Positions 17,454 to 25,934 of a stretch of DNA of 41,672 nt are shown piece after piece. Position 1 is the stretch's first letter, and each line of letters begins with the position of its first letter. The DNA is taken from positions 1 to 41,672 of the forward strand of contig JBBDSH010000041.1 in NCBI GenBank assembly GCA_040905045.1, written 5' to 3'. This DNA is from JBBDSH01 sp040905045 (GTDB lineage: Bacteria > Pseudomonadota > Gammaproteobacteria > Eutrophobiales > Eutrophobiaceae). The translations under genes and the position numbers were made by a program. A model generated the notes under the pieces. It made no database searches. It saw only the letters and a program-made list of their open reading frames with translations, and was not told the origin of the DNA.

Positions 17454-18410
17454 ATGTGTGGAATTGCAGGTCTTATTCATAAAGGTAAAAAGAGCGCTCC
17501 TATTGGCAAGGAAATGGCCTCGATGCTTCAGGCACTGAAACATCGCGGTCCTGACTCCACGGGATTTGCGTTTTATGGCAAGAGTAATGCCAAGCAGTAT
17601 ATTATGCGCATCAAGGTGGCTGAAGGCGCGGATGTGGCAGCGACGCATAACAAGAAAGGCGCTTGGGGTATTCACGAAGAGATTGAGCGTCGCAAAGAAG
17701 AAGTTGAAAAGCGCATGAAGGGAATGGGCGTCAAGATCAAGGACGTCCAGCAGCCCAAGGAATATGCTTTCCGTTATATAATGGAGTATGACGGTGACCT
17801 TCGTGAGCTTGCAGACCGTCTCGAGGACCTGGAAGGCGTTGAAATCCTGTCGCTTGGACGCTCCCTGGAGCTCATCAAGGATCTGGGTGATGCCGCTACC
17901 GTGGTTGATGGCTATGGCTTGGATGGTTTTCAGGGGACTCACGCCATCGGTCACACGCGCATGGCGACCGAATCTGACGTGGATATCCGTTCCGCCCATC
18001 CCTACTGGGCCTATCCCTACAGCGATATCTCTGTGGTTCATAACGGCCAACTAACCAACTACTGGTTACGCCGCCGTGCCCTTGAGCACAAGGGGCACCG
18101 GTTCTCATCGGATTGTGACTCTGAGCTGATTGCAGTGTATATCGCCGACAAGCTGGAGCAGGGCAAGACGCTGGAAGAAGCCATGAGGGACTCGGTCAAC
18201 GACCTGGATGGGGTGTTTACCTACCTGGTTGCAACCGGTGACTCCCTCGGCATGGCCAAGGATACCATGGCAGCCAAGCCGATGGTGCTTTATGAAAGTG
18301 ACGATTTCATTGCCATGGCTTCCGAAGAAGTCGCCATTCGCAGTGTTTTTCCTCATGAGATTGACACATACGACCCTTATGAGGGGGAGGTAAAAGTATG
18401 GCAGAACTAG
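17454..18410 (+). CDS. mgsA: N-methylglutamate synthase subunit A (class II glutamine amidotransferase type)
   Basis: 318 residues from ATG 17454 behind a GGAGG site; the first residues MCGIAGLIHKG expose Cys2 as the N-terminal nucleophile after Met removal. Ntn-amidotransferase landmarks are LKHRGPDSTGFAF, IGHTRMATESDVDIRSAHPYW and VHNGQLTNY with SDCDSELIA. In MgsABC this subunit releases methylamine (instead of ammonia) from gamma-glutamylmethylamide for channelling. The middle part (about residues 75-160, charged EEIERRKEEVEKRMKGMG) is an insertion relative to GlxB/GltB amidotransferase domains. The 3' end overlaps mgsB by 13 nt. Confidence 0.9.
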   Translation: MCGIAGLIHKGKKSAPIGKEMASMLQALKHRGPDSTGFAFYGKSNAKQYIMRIKVAEGADVAATHNKKGAWGIHEEIERRKEEVEKRMKGMGVKIKDVQQPKEYAFRYIMEYDGDLRELADRLEDLEGVEILSLGRSLELIKDLGDAATVVDGYGLDGFQGTHAIGHTRMATESDVDIRSAHPYWAYPYSDISVVHNGQLTNYWLRRRALEHKGHRFSSDCDSELIAVYIADKLEQGKTLEEAMRDSVNDLDGVFTYLVATGDSLGMAKDTMAAKPMVLYESDDFIAMASEEVAIRSVFPHEIDTYDPYEGEVKVWQN

Positions 18411-19240
18411 AATCCGTGGATCCCCATGAAATGGGAATGCACGAAGAAACGCTGGCCGGACGGACACAGCAGGTTTTCTTCAAGCCTGAGGAAGAAGAAA
18501 ATTTCACGTACCCGGGTGCTTTCGATGTCGATTTCGACAAAGAAACGGAGATCGACGCCGCAGACATGACCAACAAGGAAGTCAATTTCAAGCTGCGTGA
18601 GTTAATGAAGGAGGGCTACGGCACGATTACGGTACGCAATCCCGGTGCAAAGCATTCGCTGGGTGTCTGCATCCTGAACCGGCTGAATCTGAACTTCGAC
18701 GGCAGTCTGGGTTATTTCGGCTGCGGTCTGATCGATGGCCCGAATGTCCGTATCAACGGCCGTGTCGGCTGGTCATGCGGTGAAAACATGATGGCCGGAA
18801 CCGTGGTCATTGAGAAGAACGCGGGCTCGACCTTCGGGGCGGCCATCCGTGGCGGCGACCTGGTTTGCAAGGGCGATGTAGGTTCGCGGACCGGTATTGA
18901 CCAGAAGGGCGGCACGATCATTGTTGGAGGCAAGACCGGAATGAACTCCGGTTTCATGATGCAGCGCGGCCGTATGGTGATACTCGGTGATTCAGGGCCG
19001 AACCTGGGTGATTCCATGTATGACGGAACAATTTATATTGCCGGAAAGTATCAGAGCCTGGGTGTCGATGCGGTGGAAGGTGAAATGACCGATATCGATA
19101 TCCAGTGGCTGAAGAAGAAACTTTCCATTTACGGTCTGGATGCTCCCAACGGGGTGGAAAAGATGACCAAGATTGTTTCCGGTAAAAAGCTGTGGAACTA
19201 CGACAACCTTGAGCCGACCGAGAAGAAACTGGTCCTTTAG
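18398..19240 (+). CDS. mgsB: N-methylglutamate synthase subunit B (GXGXG beta-helix)
   Basis: 280 residues corresponding to the C-terminal GXGXG domain of glutamate synthase, with right-handed beta-helix repeats such as GYFGCGLIDGPNVRINGRVG, GENMMAGTVVIEKNAG, GSRTGIDQKGGTIIVGGKTG and GDSMYDGTIYIAGK (about residues 110-225). In glutamate synthase this domain is structural and helps form the ammonia tunnel; here it should link the amidotransferase and FMN subunits. It overlaps the mgsA end, implying translational coupling. Confidence 0.9.
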   Translation: MAELESVDPHEMGMHEETLAGRTQQVFFKPEEEENFTYPGAFDVDFDKETEIDAADMTNKEVNFKLRELMKEGYGTITVRNPGAKHSLGVCILNRLNLNFDGSLGYFGCGLIDGPNVRINGRVGWSCGENMMAGTVVIEKNAGSTFGAAIRGGDLVCKGDVGSRTGIDQKGGTIIVGGKTGMNSGFMMQRGRMVILGDSGPNLGDSMYDGTIYIAGKYQSLGVDAVEGEMTDIDIQWLKKKLSIYGLDAPNGVEKMTKIVSGKKLWNYDNLEPTEKKLVL

Positions 19241-19301
19241 GCACAGTCCAAGTTATCCACGTCCATCATATGATACAGACGGTTTTTGAGAGAAATGAAT
19301 C

Positions 19302-20684
19302 ATGTCACAGCATAAATCAGTAGTAGACGAACAGGCGCCGGAAGCCGAGGAGTCAAACCGTGATCGGTATATTCTCGGCAAGAGCCAGATTTTTACGCCG
19401 AATGTTATCAATGACATCCACGTAAAATCGGAACTCGGCCGATACCGCATGCGCGGTTTCTCCCTGTTCAAGAAGATTCCGCATTTTGATGACCTGACTT
19501 TCCTGCCGGGCACCCTGACCCGCTTCGTGATCGAAGGTTATCGCGAGAAGTGCGAGACCAAGACTATTATCGGTCCCAAGGCCAAACGGCCGCTGGAACT
19601 GGATATTCCTGTTTACATCACCGGCATGAGCTTCGGCGCTCTGAGTTATGAAGCGAAAATTGCCCTGGCCCGCGGTGCGACCATGGCTGGCTCGGCCACC
19701 TGTTCGGGTGAGGGCGGCATGATTCCGGACGAGCGCCGTTATTCTCAAAAGTGGCTGTATCAGCTGATCCAGTCCCGATATGGGTTCAACCCGCATCATG
19801 CGCGGCTGGCCGACGGTATCGAATTCTTTATCGGCCAGGGTTGTAAAGTGGGTCTCGGCGGCCATCTTATGGGTCAGAAGGTGACCGATCAGGTGGCCGA
19901 GATGCGTTCGCTACCGGCCGGCATCGACCAGCGTTCTCCTGCGCGTCACCCTGACTGGCTGGGCCCCGACGATCTGGCTTTGAAGATCCAGGAGATCCGT
20001 GAGGCGACCAACTGGGAGGTTCCGATTCAGTTGAAACTGGGTGCGGCCCGTGTCTATGACGATGTCCGCATGGCCATCAAATGCGAGCCGGACAGCATTT
20101 ACATTGACGGTATGGAAGGCGGTACCGGCGCCGGCCCGCATCTGGCGACTGAAGATACCGGTGTCCCGGGTATCGCCGCGATCCGTCAGGCACGCAAGGC
20201 CCTGGACGATCTCGGCAGGACAGGCGATATCTCGCTGGTGTATGCCGGTGGCATCCGTAACGGCGCCGATGTGGCCAAGGCCCTGGCTCTGGGTGCCGAC
20301 GCTATCGCGATCGGTCATTCGGCCATGATGGCGCTGAACTGCAACAAAGATATTCCGGAAGCCGATTTCCCCAAGGAAATGGGAGTTGAGGCGGGCTATT
20401 GTTACCATTGCCATACGGGCCGTTGCCCGGTCGGCGTTGCGACGCAGGATCCCAAGCTGCGCACCCGTCTGAATCCCGATGAAGCTGCAGAGAGGGTCTA
20501 CAATTTTCTGCATACCCTCACCATCGAGTGCCAGTTGTTCGCCCGTGCTTGTGCCAAGACCAATATCCACTCGCTGGAACCGGAGGACTTGGCGGCACTG
20601 ACGCTCGAGGCCTCTGCTTGTGCACAGGTGCCGATGGCGGGATCCCAGCATACCGTCGGTCGTCCGGATATGACTCGTTACTGA
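19302..20684 (+). CDS. mgsC: N-methylglutamate synthase subunit C (FMN glutamate-synthase-like)
   Basis: 460 residues matching the FMN-binding central domain of glutamate synthase: PVYITGMSFGALSYEAK, GSATCSGEGGMIPDER, IKLGAARVYDDVRM-type strand, IDGMEGGTGAGP (phosphate/2-oxoglutarate side), VYAGGIRNGADVAKALALGAD and IGHSAMMALNCNK. The cysteine run CYHCHTGRCPVG is in the position of the GltB 3Fe-4S ligands. The subunit combines channelled methylamine with glutamate or its keto form to give N-methylglutamate. The 61 bp gap after mgsB keeps it in the same operon. Confidence 0.92.
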   Translation: MSQHKSVVDEQAPEAEESNRDRYILGKSQIFTPNVINDIHVKSELGRYRMRGFSLFKKIPHFDDLTFLPGTLTRFVIEGYREKCETKTIIGPKAKRPLELDIPVYITGMSFGALSYEAKIALARGATMAGSATCSGEGGMIPDERRYSQKWLYQLIQSRYGFNPHHARLADGIEFFIGQGCKVGLGGHLMGQKVTDQVAEMRSLPAGIDQRSPARHPDWLGPDDLALKIQEIREATNWEVPIQLKLGAARVYDDVRMAIKCEPDSIYIDGMEGGTGAGPHLATEDTGVPGIAAIRQARKALDDLGRTGDISLVYAGGIRNGADVAKALALGADAIAIGHSAMMALNCNKDIPEADFPKEMGVEAGYCYHCHTGRCPVGVATQDPKLRTRLNPDEAAERVYNFLHTLTIECQLFARACAKTNIHSLEPEDLAALTLEASACAQVPMAGSQHTVGRPDMTRY

Positions 20685-20716
20685 TCAATGCAGGTCAATT
20701 TTTGAGAGAGTTTGCC

Positions 20717-21106
20717 ATGAGTGAAGAAAAAGATATCGATTATTACGTTACCCATAAAGGTGTTGATACTGATCGCGAGAAGTTGATCGGGCAGCATATC
20801 GGTTATCGTTATGATGTGAACCTGGTTCCGGACATGAACCGGATCACTCCGTTTCTCAAGAAATATATGGAAGTTATGGGCTGGGAAGACCTGAACTGGC
20901 TCGAGGATGTTCACATGGGATATGAAGAAGGCAAGCCTGCCGTATTCGATCGGAATATCAACGGGTGGGTGCAGGTCCCGAAGGACATCGATCTGCCGGA
21001 CAACCAGCAGGATCGGGATATGATCGCCAGGGAACTGTTGATCAAGTTCCAGATGTCACCGAGGCATCCGATGGTCGATCTGAAGAAGGCGTATGCCAAG
21101 TTTTAA
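20717..21106 (+). CDS. Small unknown protein inside the N-methylglutamate operon
   Basis: 129 residues (MSEEKDIDYYVTHKGVDTDR...), acidic with aromatic patches (MGWEDLNWLEDVHMGYEEGK) and no signal peptide, membrane segment or known motif that I recognise. It starts 32 bp after mgsC. The DRxxLIGQHIGYRYDVNL and KFQMSPRHPMVDLKKAY blocks look like conserved surface rather than noise, and codon use matches the neighbours. It sits between synthase and dehydrogenase genes, so it may be an accessory subunit of one of them. Function unknown. Confidence 0.75.
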   Translation: MSEEKDIDYYVTHKGVDTDREKLIGQHIGYRYDVNLVPDMNRITPFLKKYMEVMGWEDLNWLEDVHMGYEEGKPAVFDRNINGWVQVPKDIDLPDNQQDRDMIARELLIKFQMSPRHPMVDLKKAYAKF

Positions 21107-21281
21107 TTGGTGTACTTACGAGTTCAGGAAACAATGCTTTTATAGCGGGTTCAGAAGCAGTTAGCACAATGTCATGCACTATCAGGCGGTTGGATCGACT
21201 CTGCGTCAGCATTTTTTAAAATATCAGTGCAAGACCAGACAAAACGCGATACGCAGGAATTCCGGTAAGCCATCGGAACCC

Positions 21282-21737
21282 ATGCGTCCGGCAGTTGTTG
21301 TGGACGACGAAAGACTGACACGGATTGTTGTATTAATTAATAAACAAGAGAATCATTCGAAAGTCCCTGAGCTGAAGCATATGGCGCTGCGGACAGTGGA
21401 TCCAAAGCAGCGCTACGAAGGAGCGCTGGAATTTCTGGCTGCTGAATATTATCAGTACAGCGAGGAGTTCACTGATCAGCTTACTGCACTGTTTGGGCCA
21501 GGTGAGCCGTTAGTCGAATACCTGAACTCGCAACAGAACTGCATCCTTGAGTTTGATCAGCCCCGGCAATATTTCAATTTGCCGTGTCGGGTTCGGAATC
21601 TCCCGGTTGAAGATTATTTGTATCAGGCGACTTACTGGCATAACCGTCTGTTCAATCCATATATGCCACCAGGTGTTCAGATACTGGAATTTCAGCCTGA
21701 CTGGACCCAGGCGAAAATGGATCTGGGACAGGCATGA
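21282..21737 (+). CDS. Unknown protein between the synthase and dehydrogenase genes
   Basis: 151 residues from ATG 21282; alternatives are 21174 (187 aa) and 21381 (118 aa, MALRTVDPKQRYEGALEF), and no start has a strong ribosome site. The C-terminal 110 residues look protein-like: AAEYYQYSEEFTDQLTALFG, CILEFDQPRQYFNLPCRVRN, NPYMPPGVQILEFQPDW. Two cysteines occur there. No family is recognised. A gap of about 190 bp follows before mgdB. A role tied to N-methylglutamate metabolism is only suggested by position. Confidence 0.6.
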   Translation: MRPAVVVDDERLTRIVVLINKQENHSKVPELKHMALRTVDPKQRYEGALEFLAAEYYQYSEEFTDQLTALFGPGEPLVEYLNSQQNCILEFDQPRQYFNLPCRVRNLPVEDYLYQATYWHNRLFNPYMPPGVQILEFQPDWTQAKMDLGQA

Positions 21738-21925
21738 TTTTCTATGCCTGACCCTGAAGGGGCAGCCGGGCTGTATGAACTTCAGGCGACGATATGCTGG
21801 AGATTCACCTGATCTGTCAACAAGACCCAAATAAACAGCCACCGCCTAATGAGCCTTATTTACGACACTCGTTCAGGCTCGTTTTGGGGTTTGGGTGGGC
21901 CTTTACTGGAATTATCTACTAGAAC

Positions 21926-22225
21926 ATGAAGATTATGCATTGCCCGCTTAATGGGCCACGCAACATATCAGAATTTATCAGCGGCGGCGAAGTTACCGAC
22001 ATGCCGGAGCCGGCTGAGACCGATGACGATACGTGGGCCGATTATGTCTGGATGAGAAATAACATCGCCGGCGTTGTTACCGAATGGTGGTGTCACGTAC
22101 CTACGTCCTACTGGTTCCTGGCTGAACGCGATACGGTGACCGACCAGATTATTTGTACCTATCCGGCCAATGAAAGATACAAGGAGCGTATCAATTTTAA
22201 ATCGGACACGGAGGAGAACCCATGA
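21926..22225 (+). CDS. mgdB: N-methylglutamate dehydrogenase delta-like subunit (SoxD family)
   Basis: 99 residues starting MKIMHCPLNGPRNISEFISGGEV, typical of the sarcosine oxidase delta subunit family (CPxCGxR-E-F and WW..H..C..W layout), though the zinc-binding cysteines of SoxD are reduced to one here (MHCPLNGPRN). The WADYVWMRNNIAGVVTEWWCHV block is diagnostic. In N-methylglutamate dehydrogenase (MgdABCD) it corresponds to MgdB. The stop overlaps the following ATG by 4 nt (ATGA), showing translational coupling with mgdC. Confidence 0.85.
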   Translation: MKIMHCPLNGPRNISEFISGGEVTDMPEPAETDDDTWADYVWMRNNIAGVVTEWWCHVPTSYWFLAERDTVTDQIICTYPANERYKERINFKSDTEENP

Positions 22226-25155
22226 GCAGAGCCGGAAACACCGGCAGCAACAGTACGCCGGAATCCAGGAAGGGCCTGTACATTAACCCTGAAAAGAAAG
22301 TTGAGTTTTCCTTCGAGGGACAAAAATATCAAGGCTTTGAAGGCGACACGATCGTCAGCGCACTGGCCGCGAATGGTGTGTGGTTGCTGGCGCGTTCATT
22401 CAAGTACCACCGCCCCCGCGGAGCACGTTCTCTGGCCGGCCTGGAAGCGGACCCGCTGGTTCAGCTTGAATACGAACCCAATGTACAGGCAGATAAACAA
22501 ACAATCAGCCAGGGGTTGAAGGTTTACGGCCAGAACTACAGCGGCAGTTTGGAAAGGGATCGCATGGCGATCGTCGGCCTGTTCAGCCGCTTTTTGCCGG
22601 TCGGCTTCTATTACAAAGCGTTTTTTCGTCCGCGGGGCATCTGGGAAAAACTTTGGGAACCGATTTTCCGTCGCGGCGCCGGTCTGGGCCGCGTCAACCT
22701 CAACTCGCCGCACGGCTACTATGACAAGCGCTATGGCTTTTACGACATTGTTATCGTCGGAGCGGGTCCGGCCGGGATTAGTGCCGCGATCCATGCCGGA
22801 CGCGCGGGTGCTGAAGTGCTTCTGGTTGAACAGGAGCCCGAAATCGGTGGTTCTCTGAATTACTTCCGCTTCGATGCTGAAAACCGAAAGGCGGAAACGT
22901 TACGCAAAGAATTGCTGCATGAACTGCAGCAATTGCCAAACGTTGAGATCATGACTGGTTCCGTTTGCAACGGCTGGTTCGCCGATAACTGGTTGCCGAT
23001 CATCAAGGACAATCGTCTTTACAAGGTCCGTGCGAGTGAGGTGATCCTGGCTGCCGGTTCGATGGAGCAACCGGCAATATTTCGCAATAATGACCTGCCA
23101 GGCGTCATGCTCGGTTCTGGTACTCAACGCCTGTTGCGACTGTACGGGGTCAGGCCCGGGAAGCGCGCCGTGATACTGACTGCCAATACCCACGGCTATG
23201 GTGTTGCTCTTGATCTGCACGAAGCCGGGGTCGACGTCGCCGCCATTGTCGACCTGCGATCAACAGTGCCGGATAATGAATTCACTGTAGCGGCCGCCAA
23301 TGCCGGCATCCGGATCGAGCAGAATTCCACTGTCAGTGAAGCCCTCGCGACGTCCGGGAACCGCCATATCAAGGGTGTCCGGGTGGCACCGATTACCGGT
23401 CAGGGCACCTACAGCGACAAATCGTTCGAGATTGAATGCGACTTGCTGTGCATGAGTGTCGGTTATGCACCGGCGTATCAGCTTGCCCTGCAGTCCGGTA
23501 GCCGGCTCGGCCATGATGACGATAATGCCATGTTCCAGATCACCAGCCTGCCGGATGGCGTCTATCTGGCGGGATCCATCGACGGTGCCTTTGACCTGGA
23601 CGCTGTCCTCCAGACCGGTTCTAGTGCTGCCTGGAAGGCGCTGGGTAGGCTGGGCCTCGAAACCGGTGAAGAACCGATGGAGCCTGTCGATTCGGGCAGG
23701 CAGGATATTAACCATCCCTGGCCGATATTCCCCCATCCGAAAGGCAAAGAGTTCATCGACCTGGACGAGGACCTGCATTACGCCGACATCGTCAACGGTT
23801 GCGCCGACGGCTACGATGACCTGGAACTGTTGAAACGCTATTCCACCGTCGGCATGGGTCCGTCTCAGGGTCGCCACGCCGCCCTGGCCACGGCCCGAAT
23901 CGTCGCCCGGGAAACCAAGCGCAGCATGGCCGAGATTGGCGTAACTACTGCTCGTCCGCCGCTGGGAGGCGAAAAGCTTGCGGTGCTGGCCGGAAGATCG
24001 TTCGAGCCGGAACGATTGACGCCCCTGCATCATCGTCACAAGGAAGCCGGAGCCAGCATGATGAACGCCGGTTTGTGGTGGCGCCCCGCCTATTACGGTA
24101 AAGATAGTGAGCGAGACCGTTGTATACGGGAGGAAGTTCTTACCATTCGCAATGGTGTTGGCCTGATCGACGTTTCCACGCTTGGCAAGATCCGCATACG
24201 GGGCAAGGATGCAGCCGAGTTCCTCGATCGTATGTATACCTTCAATTATCTTAAGCAACCGGTTGGCAGAGCTCGCTATCTGCTCATGACCAATGAGGCG
24301 GGTACGATCATTGATGACGGCGTGGCCGGGCGATTGTCGGAGAACAGCTTTTACATTACGACTACAAGTGGCGGTGCCGACAACGTCTATAGAAATATGC
24401 TGTGGTATAACACCCAATGGCGCCTGGATATCGATATTACAAATGTTACCGCTGCCTATGCGGCTATCAGTATTGCTGGTCCGCACTCCCGGAAAGTTCT
24501 GGAAAAACTGGGCACAGATATTGATCTTTCGGCTCAGGCCTTTCCGGGTAACGAGATACGCGCCGGGAGTCTCGGAGGCATACAGGCCTATCTTCTGCGT
24601 GTGGCTTTCGTTGGCGAACTCGGCTACGAGATTCACGTGCCCGCTTCGCAGGGTGAGGCGATGTGGGACAGTCTCATGGAAGCCGGTAGCTCACATGGTA
24701 TTCGTCCTGTAGGTATCGAGGCTCAGCGCAATCTGCGGCTGGAAAAGGGGCATATCATCGTCGGCCAGGATACCGATGCCACAACATATCCCTCGGAATG
24801 CGGGATGGACTGGGCGGTGAAGTTCAAAAAACCCTTTTTCGTCGGGAAGCGGTCTCTGCAAATTTGCTCTAAGCATCCTTTAAACCGGCGGCTGGTTGGA
24901 TTTGAAATCAGGGGTGGATCGGCAGGCATGCCGGAAGAATCCAATGTAGTAGTGCACGATAGAGCCGTCGTTGGGCATGTAACCTCAGTGGCGCGCTCAC
25001 CGGTACTGGAAAAGATCGTGGGTCTGGCCTACGCACGGGCAGAGACCGAACCGGGCAATACGATTTCAATTAAGCTTACCGACGGTACCGTAACCAAAGC
25101 CGACGTTGTCAGCATGCATTTCTACGATCCGCAAAACGAACGCCAGGAGATGTAG
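22222..25155 (+). CDS. mgdC: N-methylglutamate dehydrogenase alpha-like subunit (SoxA family)
   Basis: 977 residues with the SoxA architecture: a ferredoxin-like N-terminal region without cysteine ligands (VEFSFEGQKYQGFEGDTIVSAL, RSFKYHRPRG), an NAD/FAD domain (IVIVGAGPAGISAAIHAGRAG near residue 177; AAGSMEQPAIF; CMSVGYAPAY), and a C-terminal aminomethyltransferase (GcvT-like) domain (from about residue 635; RNGVGLIDVSTLGKIRIRG, FVGELGYEIHVPA, GMDWAVKFKKPFFVGKRSL). That last domain passes the oxidised methyl group to tetrahydrofolate. Together with mgs genes this favours N-methylglutamate rather than sarcosine as substrate. Four bases overlap mgdB, and three bases separate it from mgdD. Confidence 0.93.
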   Translation: MSRAGNTGSNSTPESRKGLYINPEKKVEFSFEGQKYQGFEGDTIVSALAANGVWLLARSFKYHRPRGARSLAGLEADPLVQLEYEPNVQADKQTISQGLKVYGQNYSGSLERDRMAIVGLFSRFLPVGFYYKAFFRPRGIWEKLWEPIFRRGAGLGRVNLNSPHGYYDKRYGFYDIVIVGAGPAGISAAIHAGRAGAEVLLVEQEPEIGGSLNYFRFDAENRKAETLRKELLHELQQLPNVEIMTGSVCNGWFADNWLPIIKDNRLYKVRASEVILAAGSMEQPAIFRNNDLPGVMLGSGTQRLLRLYGVRPGKRAVILTANTHGYGVALDLHEAGVDVAAIVDLRSTVPDNEFTVAAANAGIRIEQNSTVSEALATSGNRHIKGVRVAPITGQGTYSDKSFEIECDLLCMSVGYAPAYQLALQSGSRLGHDDDNAMFQITSLPDGVYLAGSIDGAFDLDAVLQTGSSAAWKALGRLGLETGEEPMEPVDSGRQDINHPWPIFPHPKGKEFIDLDEDLHYADIVNGCADGYDDLELLKRYSTVGMGPSQGRHAALATARIVARETKRSMAEIGVTTARPPLGGEKLAVLAGRSFEPERLTPLHHRHKEAGASMMNAGLWWRPAYYGKDSERDRCIREEVLTIRNGVGLIDVSTLGKIRIRGKDAAEFLDRMYTFNYLKQPVGRARYLLMTNEAGTIIDDGVAGRLSENSFYITTTSGGADNVYRNMLWYNTQWRLDIDITNVTAAYAAISIAGPHSRKVLEKLGTDIDLSAQAFPGNEIRAGSLGGIQAYLLRVAFVGELGYEIHVPASQGEAMWDSLMEAGSSHGIRPVGIEAQRNLRLEKGHIIVGQDTDATTYPSECGMDWAVKFKKPFFVGKRSLQICSKHPLNRRLVGFEIRGGSAGMPEESNVVVHDRAVVGHVTSVARSPVLEKIVGLAYARAETEPGNTISIKLTDGTVTKADVVSMHFYDPQNERQEM

Positions 25156-25158
25156 TCC

Positions 25159-25878
25159 ATGTCGGCATCTACTGTACAACCAACTGATTATAAAACCCGC
25201 AGTTTTCACTATCGCACCTTGCTGGCCGATGGCGCGCAATTTTCCGAGTGGGAAGGTTGTGCCATCGCATCCAGTTTTGGCGGTACGGTTGAGGAAGAAA
25301 TCAGCCAGGCCGGAACTCTGGGGCTGGCCGATCTGACCCCTTTGTCCAGAATCGGCTTCAAGGGAAAACGGGCCGTCGAATGGCTGCGCAAGCAAGGGAT
25401 CGAGATCGGCGATCAGAATAATTATTCCTGGAAGCAAGGCAATGGAACACAGGCAGCAAGGTTGAGTGATAACGAAACACTGATTCTGGAGGATATTGCC
25501 GGTATTTCCGGTACCAGCGCGGAACTGGAACAGCAACTGGTTTCTGAGGACGCCGATGGTTGTTTTTCCGTGCCCCGACGCAATTTATCAGCCTGGTTAT
25601 TGGTGACTGGCGACAATGCCGACGCTATGTTCGCAAAACTCTGTGGTGTCGATATGCGCAAAAGCAGGTTTTTGAATGGCAGTATTGCCCAGACCTCAAT
25701 GGCACGAATGAACGTTATTGCTATTCGCCAGGATCTTGCCGGCTTGCCGGCTTATCATCTGGTCTTCGACTCCGCTTCAGCAGATTATCTTTGGCGTATG
25801 CTCAAAGACGCAATGATTGAGTACGATGGCCGGCCGGTCGGGCACGAAGCGGTGCAGGCCCTCGCACAGCGCGGATAA
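25159..25878 (+). CDS. mgdD: N-methylglutamate dehydrogenase gamma-like subunit (SoxG family)
   Basis: 239 residues with the GcvT-like fold of SoxG (LADLTPLSRIGFKGKRAVEWLRKQGI, DETLILE-type strand, GLPAYHLVFDSASADYLWRML at the end). It starts 3 bp after mgdC and is probably translated together with it. SoxG-type subunits are structural parts of the heterotetramer and contribute to the folate site interface. The identity depends mostly on position; the sequence is the least conserved of the four subunits. Confidence 0.85.
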   Translation: MSASTVQPTDYKTRSFHYRTLLADGAQFSEWEGCAIASSFGGTVEEEISQAGTLGLADLTPLSRIGFKGKRAVEWLRKQGIEIGDQNNYSWKQGNGTQAARLSDNETLILEDIAGISGTSAELEQQLVSEDADGCFSVPRRNLSAWLLVTGDNADAMFAKLCGVDMRKSRFLNGSIAQTSMARMNVIAIRQDLAGLPAYHLVFDSASADYLWRMLKDAMIEYDGRPVGHEAVQALAQRG

Positions 25879-25934
25879 TTCCTCATGTCCGGGCTTCGCA
25901 TACTTCTATCTATTTATCTTTAAGGAGTTTCAAG

